Below are positions 16,910 through 24,329 of a stretch of DNA of 64,000 bases, in pieces. The notes under the pieces were generated by a model. The model was not told the origin of the DNA. It did not search any database and saw only the letters and a program-made list of their open reading frames with translations. This DNA comes from Halanaerobium saccharolyticum subsp. saccharolyticum DSM 6643 (GTDB taxonomy: Bacteria > Bacillota > Halanaerobiia > Halanaerobiales > Halanaerobiaceae), in NCBI RefSeq assembly GCF_000350165.1, contig NZ_CAUI01000015.1:315313-379312 (forward strand). Direction: 5' to 3'. Made by a program: the position numbers and the translations under genes. The stretch's first letter is position 1, and each line of letters begins with the position of its first letter.

Positions 16910-18208
16910 TTAATTTAAATCATCAGCAATCTTAAGTGATCTTTTTTCTGCCTCATAATAAATTTTTTCCTGGTCTAGTGTTTTTAATTCACTATTTTCC
17001 ATTACAACCTTACCATCTACAATAACTGTGTCAATACTGCGGCTGTCAGCAGCATAAAAAAGATTGGATAAATTATTATGATGGGGATAATAAAAACTAT
17101 CTTTTTGAATATCAATTAACAATAAATCGGCTTTATAATTTTTTTCTAAGCTTCCAACCCTATCTAATGAAAGTGCTTTTGCACCATTTGTAGTTAAAAG
17201 TTCTAAAATTTCATCTGTGTTAATTGCTGTTGGGTCCTCATATTTGATTTTTTGTAAATAAGATGCCATCTTAGCTTCCTTAAGCATATCTAAAGAATTA
17301 TTACTTGAAACACCATCAGTTCCTAAGCTAACATTTATATTATTTGTTAAATAATCACGAACAGGTGCTATCCCATTTGCCAACTTGGCATTACTCATTG
17401 GGTTATGAGCAATATGCACCTTTTTTTCTTTAAGTATTTCGAGATCACCAGGCTCTAAATGAACACAATGAGCTGCTATTACATGACTGTCAAAAAAACC
17501 AAGATCAGCTAAATATTTAACTGGAGATTTTTGATAATCATCAAGAAAGTCTTTAACTTCTTTTTTGCTTTCAGAAAGGTGAATATGCAGTCCTAAATTA
17601 TTTTTTTGAGCTACATTTTTTACTTGCTTTAAATAATCTCTGCCACAGGTGTAGGGTGCATGTGGTGCCATCATGGTTGTAATGCGACCATCAGCTGTAT
17701 GGTTGTAATTTAAAGCATATTCTAAAGCTTTATTTAAACCCTGCTGACCATCATTTGCTTCTATTAAGCCTTCAGCTAAAACAGCTCTTAGCCCACTTTT
17801 TTTTACGACATCTGCCACTTGATTCATTGCAAAGTACATATCAGAAAAAGTCGTGGTCCCTGTTCTAATCATTTCTATACCTGCTAAAGCTGTGCCCCAA
17901 TAAATATCATCTGCTTTTATTTTACTTTCAAAAGGCCAGATCTTATTTTGCAGCCACTTATCAAGCGGCATGTCATCTGCATATGCTCTCATTAATGTCA
18001 TTGCAGCATGCGTATGTGTATTTATAAATCCAGGTAATGCAATTTTTCCATCTGCATTAATTAAATAATCATATTCATTTATTTCATCAATCTTGTCCAT
18101 AGTCTCAATTTCTTTAATTATATTATCTTCTATTAAAATAAATTGATCTTTTTTTACTCTAGACTTAGAACTATATATTTCATCAATATTTTTAATTAAA
18201 ATTTTCAA
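16910..18208 (-). CDS. mtaD: 5-methylthioadenosine/S-adenosylhomocysteine deaminase-type amidohydrolase
   Basis: About 432 residues, amidohydrolase superfamily. Metal and catalytic residues are visible: HTH in GFINTHTHAAMTLMR, the HLSES His, AAHCVHL, and GTDGVSSNN with the terminal Asp. The MtaD/SsnA/TrzN group deaminates adenosine-type purines; MTA/SAH is the usual annotation, but other aromatic amines are possible. The frame reaches ATG 18217, where AAAGG abuts the codon. TTG 18208 has a 9-nt spacing and gives the family-like N-terminus (KILIKN), so I use it. It lies 40 nt upstream of the UPF0182 gene. Confidence 0.87.
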   Translation of the reverse strand: MKILIKNIDEIYSSKSRVKKDQFILIEDNIIKEIETMDKIDEINEYDYLINADGKIALPGFINTHTHAAMTLMRAYADDMPLDKWLQNKIWPFESKIKADDIYWGTALAGIEMIRTGTTTFSDMYFAMNQVADVVKKSGLRAVLAEGLIEANDGQQGLNKALEYALNYNHTADGRITTMMAPHAPYTCGRDYLKQVKNVAQKNNLGLHIHLSESKKEVKDFLDDYQKSPVKYLADLGFFDSHVIAAHCVHLEPGDLEILKEKKVHIAHNPMSNAKLANGIAPVRDYLTNNINVSLGTDGVSSNNSLDMLKEAKMASYLQKIKYEDPTAINTDEILELLTTNGAKALSLDRVGSLEKNYKADLLLIDIQKDSFYYPHHNNLSNLFYAADSRSIDTVIVDGKVVMENSELKTLDQEKIYYEAEKRSLKIADDLN

Positions 18209-18268
18209 TTTGTACATCCTTTCAGAATATATCTAAATTCACAAATAGGACATTTGTCCTAAATGTAA

Positions 18269-18781
18269 TTACTTATAAATTTTTTTATAAGCTTTAACTG
18301 AATAATCAACTGCAGAAACAATATTAATTGGAATTACAATGTAGAATAGAATATTACCAAAATAATCTATATTTAATAATTTTAAAGCTATAGCTAAATA
18401 TAATAGAGCAATAGAAAATTTACCAATAAAACTTGGATTAATAAAATTAAGACCAAAAAAATAAGTTATAATACCGGATAAAAATATAAATATTTCTCTT
18501 GCTAAAATTATAAAAGAAAGTAAGCGGGGTATAATATTTAAATAAATCAAAACTAATAAAATACTAATAATTGTTAATTTATCTGCTAAGGGATCTAAAA
18601 GTTTGCCTAATTTAGATTTTAAATTAAATTTTCTAGCTATATAACCATCAAAAAAATCAGTAAATGCTGAAATTGCAAAAAACAACGCTGCTGCTGCAAT
18701 ATTTCCCTGGATAAAAAAATATAAATATACTGGAATTAATAATATTCTGATGCAGGTGATATAATTAGGGATATTATGCAA
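18269..18781 (-). CDS. pgsA: CDP-diacylglycerol-glycerol-3-phosphate 3-phosphatidyltransferase
   Basis: About 170 residues, membrane-bound CDP-alcohol phosphatidyltransferase. The metal-binding signature D-G-x2-A-R-x8-G-x3-D-x3-D is present as DGYIARKFNLKSKLGKLLDP followed by LAD. PgsA makes phosphatidylglycerol phosphate, the first committed step to phosphatidylglycerol and cardiolipin. The frame opens at GTG 18790, but GGAG gives a sensible 8-nt spacing only to TTG 18781 (then HNIPNYITCIRI), so I start there. Plsx, plsY, plsC and gpsA elsewhere in the window serve the same pathway. Confidence 0.88.
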   Translation of the reverse strand: MHNIPNYITCIRILLIPVYLYFFIQGNIAAAALFFAISAFTDFFDGYIARKFNLKSKLGKLLDPLADKLTIISILLVLIYLNIIPRLLSFIILAREIFIFLSGIITYFFGLNFINPSFIGKFSIALLYLAIALKLLNIDYFGNILFYIVIPINIVSAVDYSVKAYKKIYK

Positions 18782-18801
18782 AATCATCACTCCAGGAATT
18801 A

Positions 18802-19110
18802 TTAATTTTCATATTCTTCTTTGGAAATTATTTTACCGTTTTCAATTTCCTGCCTTATAATTTTATATCTTTTATCAAATTTCAGATGCAAATCAATTTT
18901 ATTATAACAGTTATCACAGACAACTACCTTTTTTATTTCATAAGCAGCTTCTCTATCATCTTTATAAACTTTTTGAATATCATAACTTTTTCTAAATAAA
19001 AGTTTCATCTGGTTTCCACATTTGTCATCTTCAACATAAATATCTATTAATTTAGACTGATTAGGTCCATCACTAGTAAAAACAGATTTTAATTTATCAA
19101 ATAGGCCCAT
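18802..19110 (-). CDS. Conserved hypothetical small protein with Cys residues
   Basis: A 102-residue protein I do not recognise by name. It opens with MGLFDKLKSVF, then a mixed alpha/beta part with KCGNQ near residue 31 and a CDNC pair near 70, followed by a basic and then acidic tail. The cysteines could be a remnant or variant zinc ribbon. ATG 19110 has an excellent AAGGAGG site, so it is surely translated. It precedes pgsA by about 20 nt and may lead the long minus-strand operon. Function unknown. Confidence 0.7.
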   Translation of the reverse strand: MGLFDKLKSVFTSDGPNQSKLIDIYVEDDKCGNQMKLLFRKSYDIQKVYKDDREAAYEIKKVVVCDNCYNKIDLHLKFDKRYKIIRQEIENGKIISKEEYEN

Positions 19111-19136
19111 CTTAAAACCTCCTTAATCGATTAATA

Positions 19137-19171
19137 GATAAAGATATGTCTGTTACAGACATATCTTTATC
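19137..19171. terminator. Perfect 17-bp inverted repeat between ferritin and the hypothetical gene
   Basis: GATAAAGATATGTCTGT and its exact reverse complement flank a single T, a 35-nt palindrome. It lies in the 88-nt gap after the ferritin stop and 26 nt before the next start. In RNA from either strand it would make a long AT-rich hairpin. It lacks a clear T run on the minus strand, so termination is plausible but an operator or RNA-stability role is also possible. Confidence 0.5.
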
Positions 19172-19198
19172 TTAATTAATATCTTTTATAAAATATTA

Positions 19199-19717
19199 CT
19201 ATTCTCCGCTTTCAGCTGCAGCTGCTGCTTCTTGTCTTGCAGCAAGTTTATCATCCATCATAAATAGTCCTTGAGCAGAATCTCCAACTAATTTTAATTT
19301 ATCTACAATTTCCCCTACAGTATCTTCTTCTTCAACCTGTTCATCTACAAACCACTGTAAAAATGAATGAGTTGCATAATCTTTTTCTTCAGCTGCTAGT
19401 GAAACTAAGTCATTGATCATAGCAGTTATTTTTTCCTCATGAGCTAAAGAATCTTCAAATACGTCTAAATTAGATTCCCACTCACTTTTGGGTTTATCGA
19501 TACCAGCTAGAATAATTCTGCCGCCTCTTTCATTTACATAATCATAAATTTTACGGGCATGAGCCATTTCTTCTTTAGCCTGTAAATCCATCCAACGAGC
19601 AAAACCGGACAAGCTTTTATCTTCAAAATAAGCTGCCATAGACTGATATAAATAGGCTGAATATAATTCAGCATTTACCTGTTCATTTAATGCTTTTTCT
19701 ACTTTTTCTTTTATCAT
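19199..19717 (-). CDS. ftnA: Non-haem ferritin
   Basis: 172 residues, the usual length of bacterial ferritin. Ferroxidase ligands are present: Glu17 in EQVNAELYSAYLY, and Glu50 and His53 in KEEMAHARKIYDYV; later acidic residues lie in the LQWFVDEQVEEED segment. It oxidises Fe(II) and stores it as a mineral core in a 24-mer, limiting peroxide damage. ATG 19717 follows AGGAGG. The upstream region holds a sigma-H-like promoter and a PerR-like palindrome, consistent with stress and iron control. Confidence 0.95.
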   Translation of the reverse strand: MIKEKVEKALNEQVNAELYSAYLYQSMAAYFEDKSLSGFARWMDLQAKEEMAHARKIYDYVNERGGRIILAGIDKPKSEWESNLDVFEDSLAHEEKITAMINDLVSLAAEEKDYATHSFLQWFVDEQVEEEDTVGEIVDKLKLVGDSAQGLFMMDDKLAARQEAAAAAESGE

Positions 19718-19759
19718 AAATAATTCCTCCTAAATCTTATCTAAAATTAACTTCTTCAC

Positions 19760-19774
19760 TTATAATAATTCAAC
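19760..19774 (-). promoter_or_regulatory. PerR-like operator before ferritin
   Basis: On the minus strand GTTGAATTATTATAA matches the Bacillus PerR box (TTATAATnATTATAA) at 11 of 14 defined positions, with the right half perfect. It overlaps the -10 of the predicted ferritin promoter, about 45-55 nt before the start codon. PerR control of ferritin-type genes is known in Firmicutes; here it is inference from a short, AT-rich match. Confidence 0.4.
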
Positions 19775-19794
19775 AATGACTGCTGATATCCTGC
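19766..19794 (-). promoter_or_regulatory. Sigma-H-like promoter of ferritin
   Basis: GCAGGA (19789-19794) and GAATTA (19766-19771) on the minus strand are exactly 17 nt apart, agreeing with the Spo0H consensus (RnAGGAwWW, 11-12 nt, RnnGAAT). The -35 lies in a small hairpin (19788-19807) whose arms are ATCCTGCTT and its near complement. No good sigma-A promoter is seen in this 120-nt gap. Confidence 0.5.
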
Positions 19795-19837
19795 TTTTAA
19801 GCAGGATTTATATTGATTAAAAACTATCACATCTGCG

Positions 19838-21199
19838 TCATTCAAGTTCATCAATTTTTTGTAGATATTTTTTCATATCAAATTTTCTTTCCAAACCAGC
19901 AGCATTCATATATCTTACTTTACCGAATATCTTTCTTTCAGTCCAGGCTCGATCATGTTTGCTGAATATCCAACCAACACCTGCATAACTATTTGCATCT
20001 CTACCATCAAGTGAATATTTATTATTCAGTTTCAAGGCCCACTGAAAAGCATCTTCAGGATCAGAAGTCCACTCTAAAATCTTCTTTCCCCAGTACATCC
20101 GCATATAGTTGTGCATTTTACCAGTAATTAGCATTTCTTTTTGAGCAGCATTCCAATACTTATCATGAGTTTCTGCATTTTCAAATTCCTGATAATCATA
20201 GAGATATTCTCGCTCATCTTCTTTATGTTCCATCAAAGACTCATAGGCCCAGTCATATAAAATATCTTTTAAACTACGGTCATAATTTTGATTGTAATAA
20301 ACAAAGTTAAAAGCAAGTTCTCTCCTAACAATAAGTTCTTCTAAAAAATCTTCTGCATCATAATCAGAGTTCAAAGCTGTAAGAGCAATTTCTTGGGCAG
20401 AGATTTGGCCAAAATGTAAGTAAGGACTTAAATCTGACTGAAAATTAAGATGGGGTATATTCCTTTTTTCATCATAATTCTGCAGTTTGTTATTAATAAA
20501 GTTATCTAGTTTTTCTTTGGCCTGTTGATAACCACCCACAAAATATTTTTCATAACTAATTTCTTTTTCAGTTTTAAATTGTTGAAGAAATTTATCAAGT
20601 TCATTAATGATTTTAAATTCTGACTTTTTTAGTTTAATTTCTTCTTTATTTTCAAGTTTTTCTCTTTCATATTTTTTTAAATATTTAGCTCTTATCTTAT
20701 TTATTTTTTTTCGAATTGTATAAGCTGCATATTCTTCTTTTTGGCTAACTTCTTCAATTGGACAAATCAAATTGCTTTCAACTAAATAAAATGGAATTGA
20801 AAGCAATTCAGCTGCTTCTAGCTTCCATTTTTGAAGATGATTTAAATACACTTTTTCACTAATAATTAATGATGCATCCTCTGTTATTTTTTTTAGATCT
20901 TCAATGCCATCATATTTTAATATATAGAAATTAATTTTTTCTGCTGCAGCTTTGGCTTTTATTTCTTTTAATCCCTGCAGCATAAATTTAAAATGCCCAT
21001 ATTCTGCCTCTGGATAATTCGGATTTATTAAGAAAAAAATCAGAAGAGGCTGATTTAATTGGTTTGCTTTTTCAACAGCATATCCTAAAGCCTGATTATA
21101 TTCCAGGCGTTGAGATGACTGCATCCAATACGCTACAAATTTACCTTCTTTTAACTCAGCCTCATTGATTCTTTCTATTCTCTTTTTTTCGACTAACAA
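19838..21199 (-). CDS. phr: Class II CPD photolyase
   Basis: 453 residues. This light-driven flavoenzyme splits cyclobutane pyrimidine dimers. Class II features are clear: YWMQSSQRLEYNQAL at the antenna domain, DLSPYLHFGQIS, the MHNYMRMYWGKKILEW segment, and SLDGRDANSYAGVGWIF near the C-terminus. It starts at TTG 21199, overlapping the mscS stop by 7 nt, so it is coupled to mscS. Its presence implies exposure to sunlight. The linkage of photolyase and ferritin is suggestive of stress protection but may be chance. Confidence 0.94.
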   Translation of the reverse strand: MLVEKKRIERINEAELKEGKFVAYWMQSSQRLEYNQALGYAVEKANQLNQPLLIFFLINPNYPEAEYGHFKFMLQGLKEIKAKAAAEKINFYILKYDGIEDLKKITEDASLIISEKVYLNHLQKWKLEAAELLSIPFYLVESNLICPIEEVSQKEEYAAYTIRKKINKIRAKYLKKYEREKLENKEEIKLKKSEFKIINELDKFLQQFKTEKEISYEKYFVGGYQQAKEKLDNFINNKLQNYDEKRNIPHLNFQSDLSPYLHFGQISAQEIALTALNSDYDAEDFLEELIVRRELAFNFVYYNQNYDRSLKDILYDWAYESLMEHKEDEREYLYDYQEFENAETHDKYWNAAQKEMLITGKMHNYMRMYWGKKILEWTSDPEDAFQWALKLNNKYSLDGRDANSYAGVGWIFSKHDRAWTERKIFGKVRYMNAAGLERKFDMKKYLQKIDELE

Positions 21200-22008
21200 A
21201 TTTTTGTACCTTCATCAAAGTGAATATCGAGTTGAGGATAAGGGATACCAATACCAGCTTCATCAAAAGCATCTTTAACATCTTCGTGCATATCAAAGTA
21301 AACATCCCAATAGTCAGGTCCTTTGACCCAGACTTTACAGGCAATATTTACTGAACTACCTGCATGTTCTGTAACTCTAACAAGAGGCTCAGGATCATCT
21401 AAAATCAAATCATGTTTTGAAGCAAGGTCTTTTAATAAAGCAATTGCTTCATGAAAGTCATCATCATAGCCAATACCGAATGTAAGATCAACTCTACGTT
21501 TGTCCATTGCAGAATAATTTGTAATACTATCTGTTGCTACATTACCATTTGGAATATATATTTTCTTATTATCAAAAGTAGTCATGATGGTATAAAGTAT
21601 TTGAATTTCTTGCACTTTACCTTTATATCCAGATACTTCTATAGTATCTCCAGCAGAAAAGGGTCTAAAGATTAAAAGCATAACTCCACCAGCAAAGTTA
21701 GATAAACTCCCCTGCAAAGCAAAACCAACGGCAAATGAAGCCGCACCTAATACTGCTACAAAAGAAGCAACTTCAATTCCAATCGTTGAAGCAATAGAAA
21801 TAAATAATAAAATTAATAGTACTGCTCTGCTGACTGAGACTAAGAAACTGGTGAGTGTCCTATCGTATTTTCCTTTTACATTTTTTTCTATAAGCTTTAC
21901 CACAAACTTAATAACCCATAAACCTACTAATAATAATACAAGCGCTAAGAGCAGTTTCATTCCATAATTAGCAATAATTGACTGTAAACTACTTGAAATT
22001 TGATCCAT
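21193..22008 (-). CDS. mscS: Small-conductance mechanosensitive channel MscS
   Basis: 271 residues. Two to three membrane helices (about 15-35, 55-80, 85-115) lead into the pore-lining helix with its alanine/glycine pattern (AVLGAASFAVGFALQGSLSN), then the beta domain (RPFSAGDTIEVSGYKGKVQEI) and the C-terminal alpha/beta cage. MscS opens when membrane tension rises on osmotic downshock and releases solutes, which suits a salt-adapted organism. ATG 22008 follows GGAGGGG. A weak sigma-H-like element lies about 75-100 nt upstream. Confidence 0.95.
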   Translation of the reverse strand: MDQISSSLQSIIANYGMKLLLALVLLLVGLWVIKFVVKLIEKNVKGKYDRTLTSFLVSVSRAVLLILLFISIASTIGIEVASFVAVLGAASFAVGFALQGSLSNFAGGVMLLIFRPFSAGDTIEVSGYKGKVQEIQILYTIMTTFDNKKIYIPNGNVATDSITNYSAMDKRRVDLTFGIGYDDDFHEAIALLKDLASKHDLILDDPEPLVRVTEHAGSSVNIACKVWVKGPDYWDVYFDMHEDVKDAFDEAGIGIPYPQLDIHFDEGTKIC

Positions 22009-22079
22009 AAATTTCCCCTCCTGTTATATTTCTTACTTTTAATTAATATAGACTATTTTAATTCTATAGTACTTACTTT

Positions 22080-22111
22080 ATTAATTTCTAGTTAATTCTT
22101 TACATTCCTGC
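22080..22111 (-). promoter_or_regulatory. Weak sigma-H-like promoter of mscS
   Basis: GCAGGA (22106-22111), 17 nt, then GAAATTAAT (22080-22088) on the minus strand. The -35 is identical to those before hup, asp23 and ferritin, but the -10 reads GAAA instead of GAAT. The 261-nt gap between mscS and hup is otherwise AT-rich with only the hup terminator. Confidence 0.35.
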
Positions 22112-22220
22112 AAATCATTAATTTTTTTTGATTTTTTAATTTAAAAACTTATAATATCAAAGTATATATAAATTCTTTTATTTTCGATATTATTAAAATC
22201 TATAATATAAAAATTTATAT

Positions 22221-22250
22221 ATAAAAAGAAGAACCGGAAATTTCCGGTCC
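22221..22250 (-). terminator. Intrinsic terminator of hup
   Basis: On the minus strand ACCGGAAATTTCCGGT, a perfect 8-bp self-complementary stem region, is followed by TCTTCTTTTTA. It stands 20 nt after the hup stop codon. Confidence 0.85.
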
Positions 22251-22269
22251 CCCAATTAAGTAAAAAATA

Positions 22270-22569
22270 TTAAACATCAACTGTTTCTTTAAAAGATTTA
22301 CCACTTCTAAATACAGGTACTTTGCGTGCTGGAATCTGAATCTCTTCCCCTGTTTGAGGATTGCGGCCTTTTCTAGCACTTCTATCTTTAACTTCAAAAG
22401 TACCAAAACCGATTAATTGAACATTATCACGCTCATCTTCAGCTTTCTTCGCCTCAGATTTCAAGTGATTCATGATTGTATCAATAGTTTCATTAACAAT
22501 TTCCCCTGTATCTTTTTTAGTGATACCAGTTTTTTCTGCAACGGCATCAATAAGTTCATTTTTAGTCAT
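22270..22569 (-). CDS. hup: HU family nucleoid-associated DNA-binding protein
   Basis: 99 residues. HU dimers bend and compact DNA. The N-terminal helices (MTKNELIDAVAEKTGITKKD) and the arm motif GRNPQTGEEIQIPA with VPVFRSGK are canonical. The frame opens at GTG 22578 inside the ribosome site; AAGGGGGTG fits ATG 22569, the chosen start. The protein is longer than the usual 90-94 residues because of a charged insert (KKAEDERDN) just before the VQLIGFGTF strand. It is monocistronic with its own promoter and terminator. Confidence 0.95.
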   Translation of the reverse strand: MTKNELIDAVAEKTGITKKDTGEIVNETIDTIMNHLKSEAKKAEDERDNVQLIGFGTFEVKDRSARKGRNPQTGEEIQIPARKVPVFRSGKSFKETVDV

Positions 22570-22613
22570 AAAATTCACCCCCTTTTATAACTGTAACTTT
22601 TACTGTATTATTT

Positions 22614-22643
22614 ATTATTCTCGCTATAACAACGATTTCCTGC
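22614..22643 (-). promoter_or_regulatory. Sigma-H-like promoter of hup
   Basis: GCAGGA (22638-22643), 17 nt, GAATAAT (22614-22620) on the minus strand. The predicted start of transcription gives a leader of about 38 nt. A sigma-A alternative, TTGTTA-16-TAATAC, overlaps it, so dual recognition is possible. Confidence 0.55.
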
Positions 22644-22671
22644 TTAACTATAGAAAAAATTTATAAATTTT

Positions 22672-23703
22672 CTAGATATTCCATAAAGAATTATCAACAA
22701 CTGATTCCATTTCATGCTTTTTTGTTCTTAACATAAGTTCTTCTACAGCTTGTTCAGGATCTTTGCCTTCAAATAATACCTGATAAACCTCTTTAGTTAT
22801 AGGCATTTCTAATTCTCTATCTTTAGAATTCAGCCATTTATAAATTGCCTTTGCTGTTTTAACGCCTTCTACCACCTGTTTAACTTCATCTTTAGCTTCA
22901 GCTAAAGTTTTTCCTTTTCCAATTTCAATTCCAAAACGTCGATTGCGGCTGTGCATACTGGTACAGGTAACAACAAGATCACCCATTCCGGATAAACCAG
23001 CTAAAGTCATGGTCTTTGCTCCGTGATAGTTAACAAAATGGCTCATCTCATTTAAAGCTCTTGTAATTAGTGCTGCTCTTGTATTGTCACCATAATCTAA
23101 ACCATCACAAATACCACTGGCCACAGCAATGACATTCTTCAAAGCTCCACCAAGTTCAACCCCTTTGACATCAGGATTTGTATAAACTCTAAAGTATTTA
23201 GACATGAATAAATCTTGGACTTTTTCGGCAGCTTTTTTGCTTTTGGCAGCAGATACTATAGCAGTTGGCAATTTTTCCATAACCTCTTCTGCATGAGTCG
23301 GTCCTGATAAGACTACTACATTATTAAATCCTAATTCCTTTATCATCTCAGAATTAGTCTTAAATGAATTTTCGTCAATACCCTTAGCTGTAGATACTAT
23401 AATTGTATCCTGAGAAATTAAATCCTGAGAAGTTTTTAAAACTTCTTTCACAGCTGAAGTTGGCACGGAAATAACAACTACTTCTGTATTTCTTAGGCAG
23501 TCATCTAGGTTATTGTAGGCAGTTAAATTATTATTTAATTTATGTTCTGGAAAGTATTTATAATTGAGGTTTTCTTTATTAATTGAATTAACAACTTCAG
23601 CATCTCTGGCATATATTTTAACTTGATTTCCATTTTCAGATAAGAGATTTGCTAAAGCAGTTCCCCAACTTCCAGCTCCAATTACTGCAACATTTGATTT
23701 CAT
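22672..23703 (-). CDS. gpsA: NAD(P)-dependent glycerol-3-phosphate dehydrogenase
   Basis: 343 residues. It reduces dihydroxyacetone phosphate to sn-glycerol-3-phosphate, the backbone for phospholipids. The Rossmann motif GAGSWGTALA is at the N-terminus, with VLSGPTHAEEV in mid-protein, the catalytic Lys region GGALKNVIAVA and GLSGMGDLVVTC. ATG 23703 shares one base with the stop of plsY (TAATG), so gpsA is translationally coupled to plsY, the enzyme that consumes its product. Assignment is firm. Confidence 0.97.
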   Translation of the reverse strand: MKSNVAVIGAGSWGTALANLLSENGNQVKIYARDAEVVNSINKENLNYKYFPEHKLNNNLTAYNNLDDCLRNTEVVVISVPTSAVKEVLKTSQDLISQDTIIVSTAKGIDENSFKTNSEMIKELGFNNVVVLSGPTHAEEVMEKLPTAIVSAAKSKKAAEKVQDLFMSKYFRVYTNPDVKGVELGGALKNVIAVASGICDGLDYGDNTRAALITRALNEMSHFVNYHGAKTMTLAGLSGMGDLVVTCTSMHSRNRRFGIEIGKGKTLAEAKDEVKQVVEGVKTAKAIYKWLNSKDRELEMPITKEVYQVLFEGKDPEQAVEELMLRTKKHEMESVVDNSLWNI

Positions 23704-24320
23704 TACTTTTTACCACTCTTTCCAAGATTTTCAGGATCCATCCTATTTTCTTCTCCATTTAGTAGTCGCTTAATATTTGCCCGATGAGTATACATCACAA
23801 ATAATGACAACAGGGATGCAAAAATTACATGTTTTAGATCATAAGCTGTAAAATAGAGTGTTAAAGGTAATGACATTGAACCAATAATTGAACCCAATGA
23901 TACATAACGGGTTTTAAGTACCAGCCCTAACCAGATTACAGCATAAATTAAAAATGCTAAAGGATAAAGTCTTAAAATAACACCAAAAGTTGTTGCAACA
24001 CCTTTACCACCAGAAAAACCTAAGAAAATTGACCAATCATGCCCCGCAATTGCAGCTATAGCAACAAATAGAATTGCGGTACTTAAATTACCTCCTAAAA
24101 TTGTTTGCCCAACTAAAACTCCCAGATAACCCTTGAGTATATCAAAAGCTGCAACTAAAACACCTGCTTTTAAACCCATTACCCTAGCAACATTAGTTGC
24201 ACCAATGTTTCCACTTCCATATTGTCTAACATCTTTTTTCATAACATACTTAGTCAAAAGAAAACCAGATGGAATTGAACCAATTAAATAACTGATTAAT
24301 ATAGCAATTATTATCTGCAT
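23703..24320 (-). CDS. plsY: Acyl-phosphate:glycerol-3-phosphate acyltransferase
   Basis: 205 residues, polytopic membrane protein. PlsY moves the acyl chain from acyl-phosphate (made by PlsX) to position 1 of glycerol-3-phosphate. Motifs seen: IGSIPSGFLLTK, YGSGNIGATNVAR, and FSGGKGVATTFG, the family's three conserved loops. ATG 24320 has AGGAGG. It lies 9 nt after der and one base overlaps gpsA, making a der-plsY-gpsA unit. PlsX is encoded about 10 kb away. Confidence 0.97.
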   Translation of the reverse strand: MQIIIAILISYLIGSIPSGFLLTKYVMKKDVRQYGSGNIGATNVARVMGLKAGVLVAAFDILKGYLGVLVGQTILGGNLSTAILFVAIAAIAGHDWSIFLGFSGGKGVATTFGVILRLYPLAFLIYAVIWLGLVLKTRYVSLGSIIGSMSLPLTLYFTAYDLKHVIFASLLSLFVMYTHRANIKRLLNGEENRMDPENLGKSGKK

Positions 24321-24329
24321 AATAACCTC

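Noticed and set aside
18237-18260. AGGA-N16-GAAT before mtaD as another sigma-H-like promoter
   Set aside because: Spacing is 16 rather than 17, the bases after AGGA do not fit, and the match overlaps a short palindrome in AT-rich DNA; mtaD is probably transcribed from upstream.
22009-22220. Small RNA or gene in the mscS-hup gap
   Set aside because: Only AT-rich sequence with a weak promoter-like element; no stable fold or coding frame with a ribosome site.
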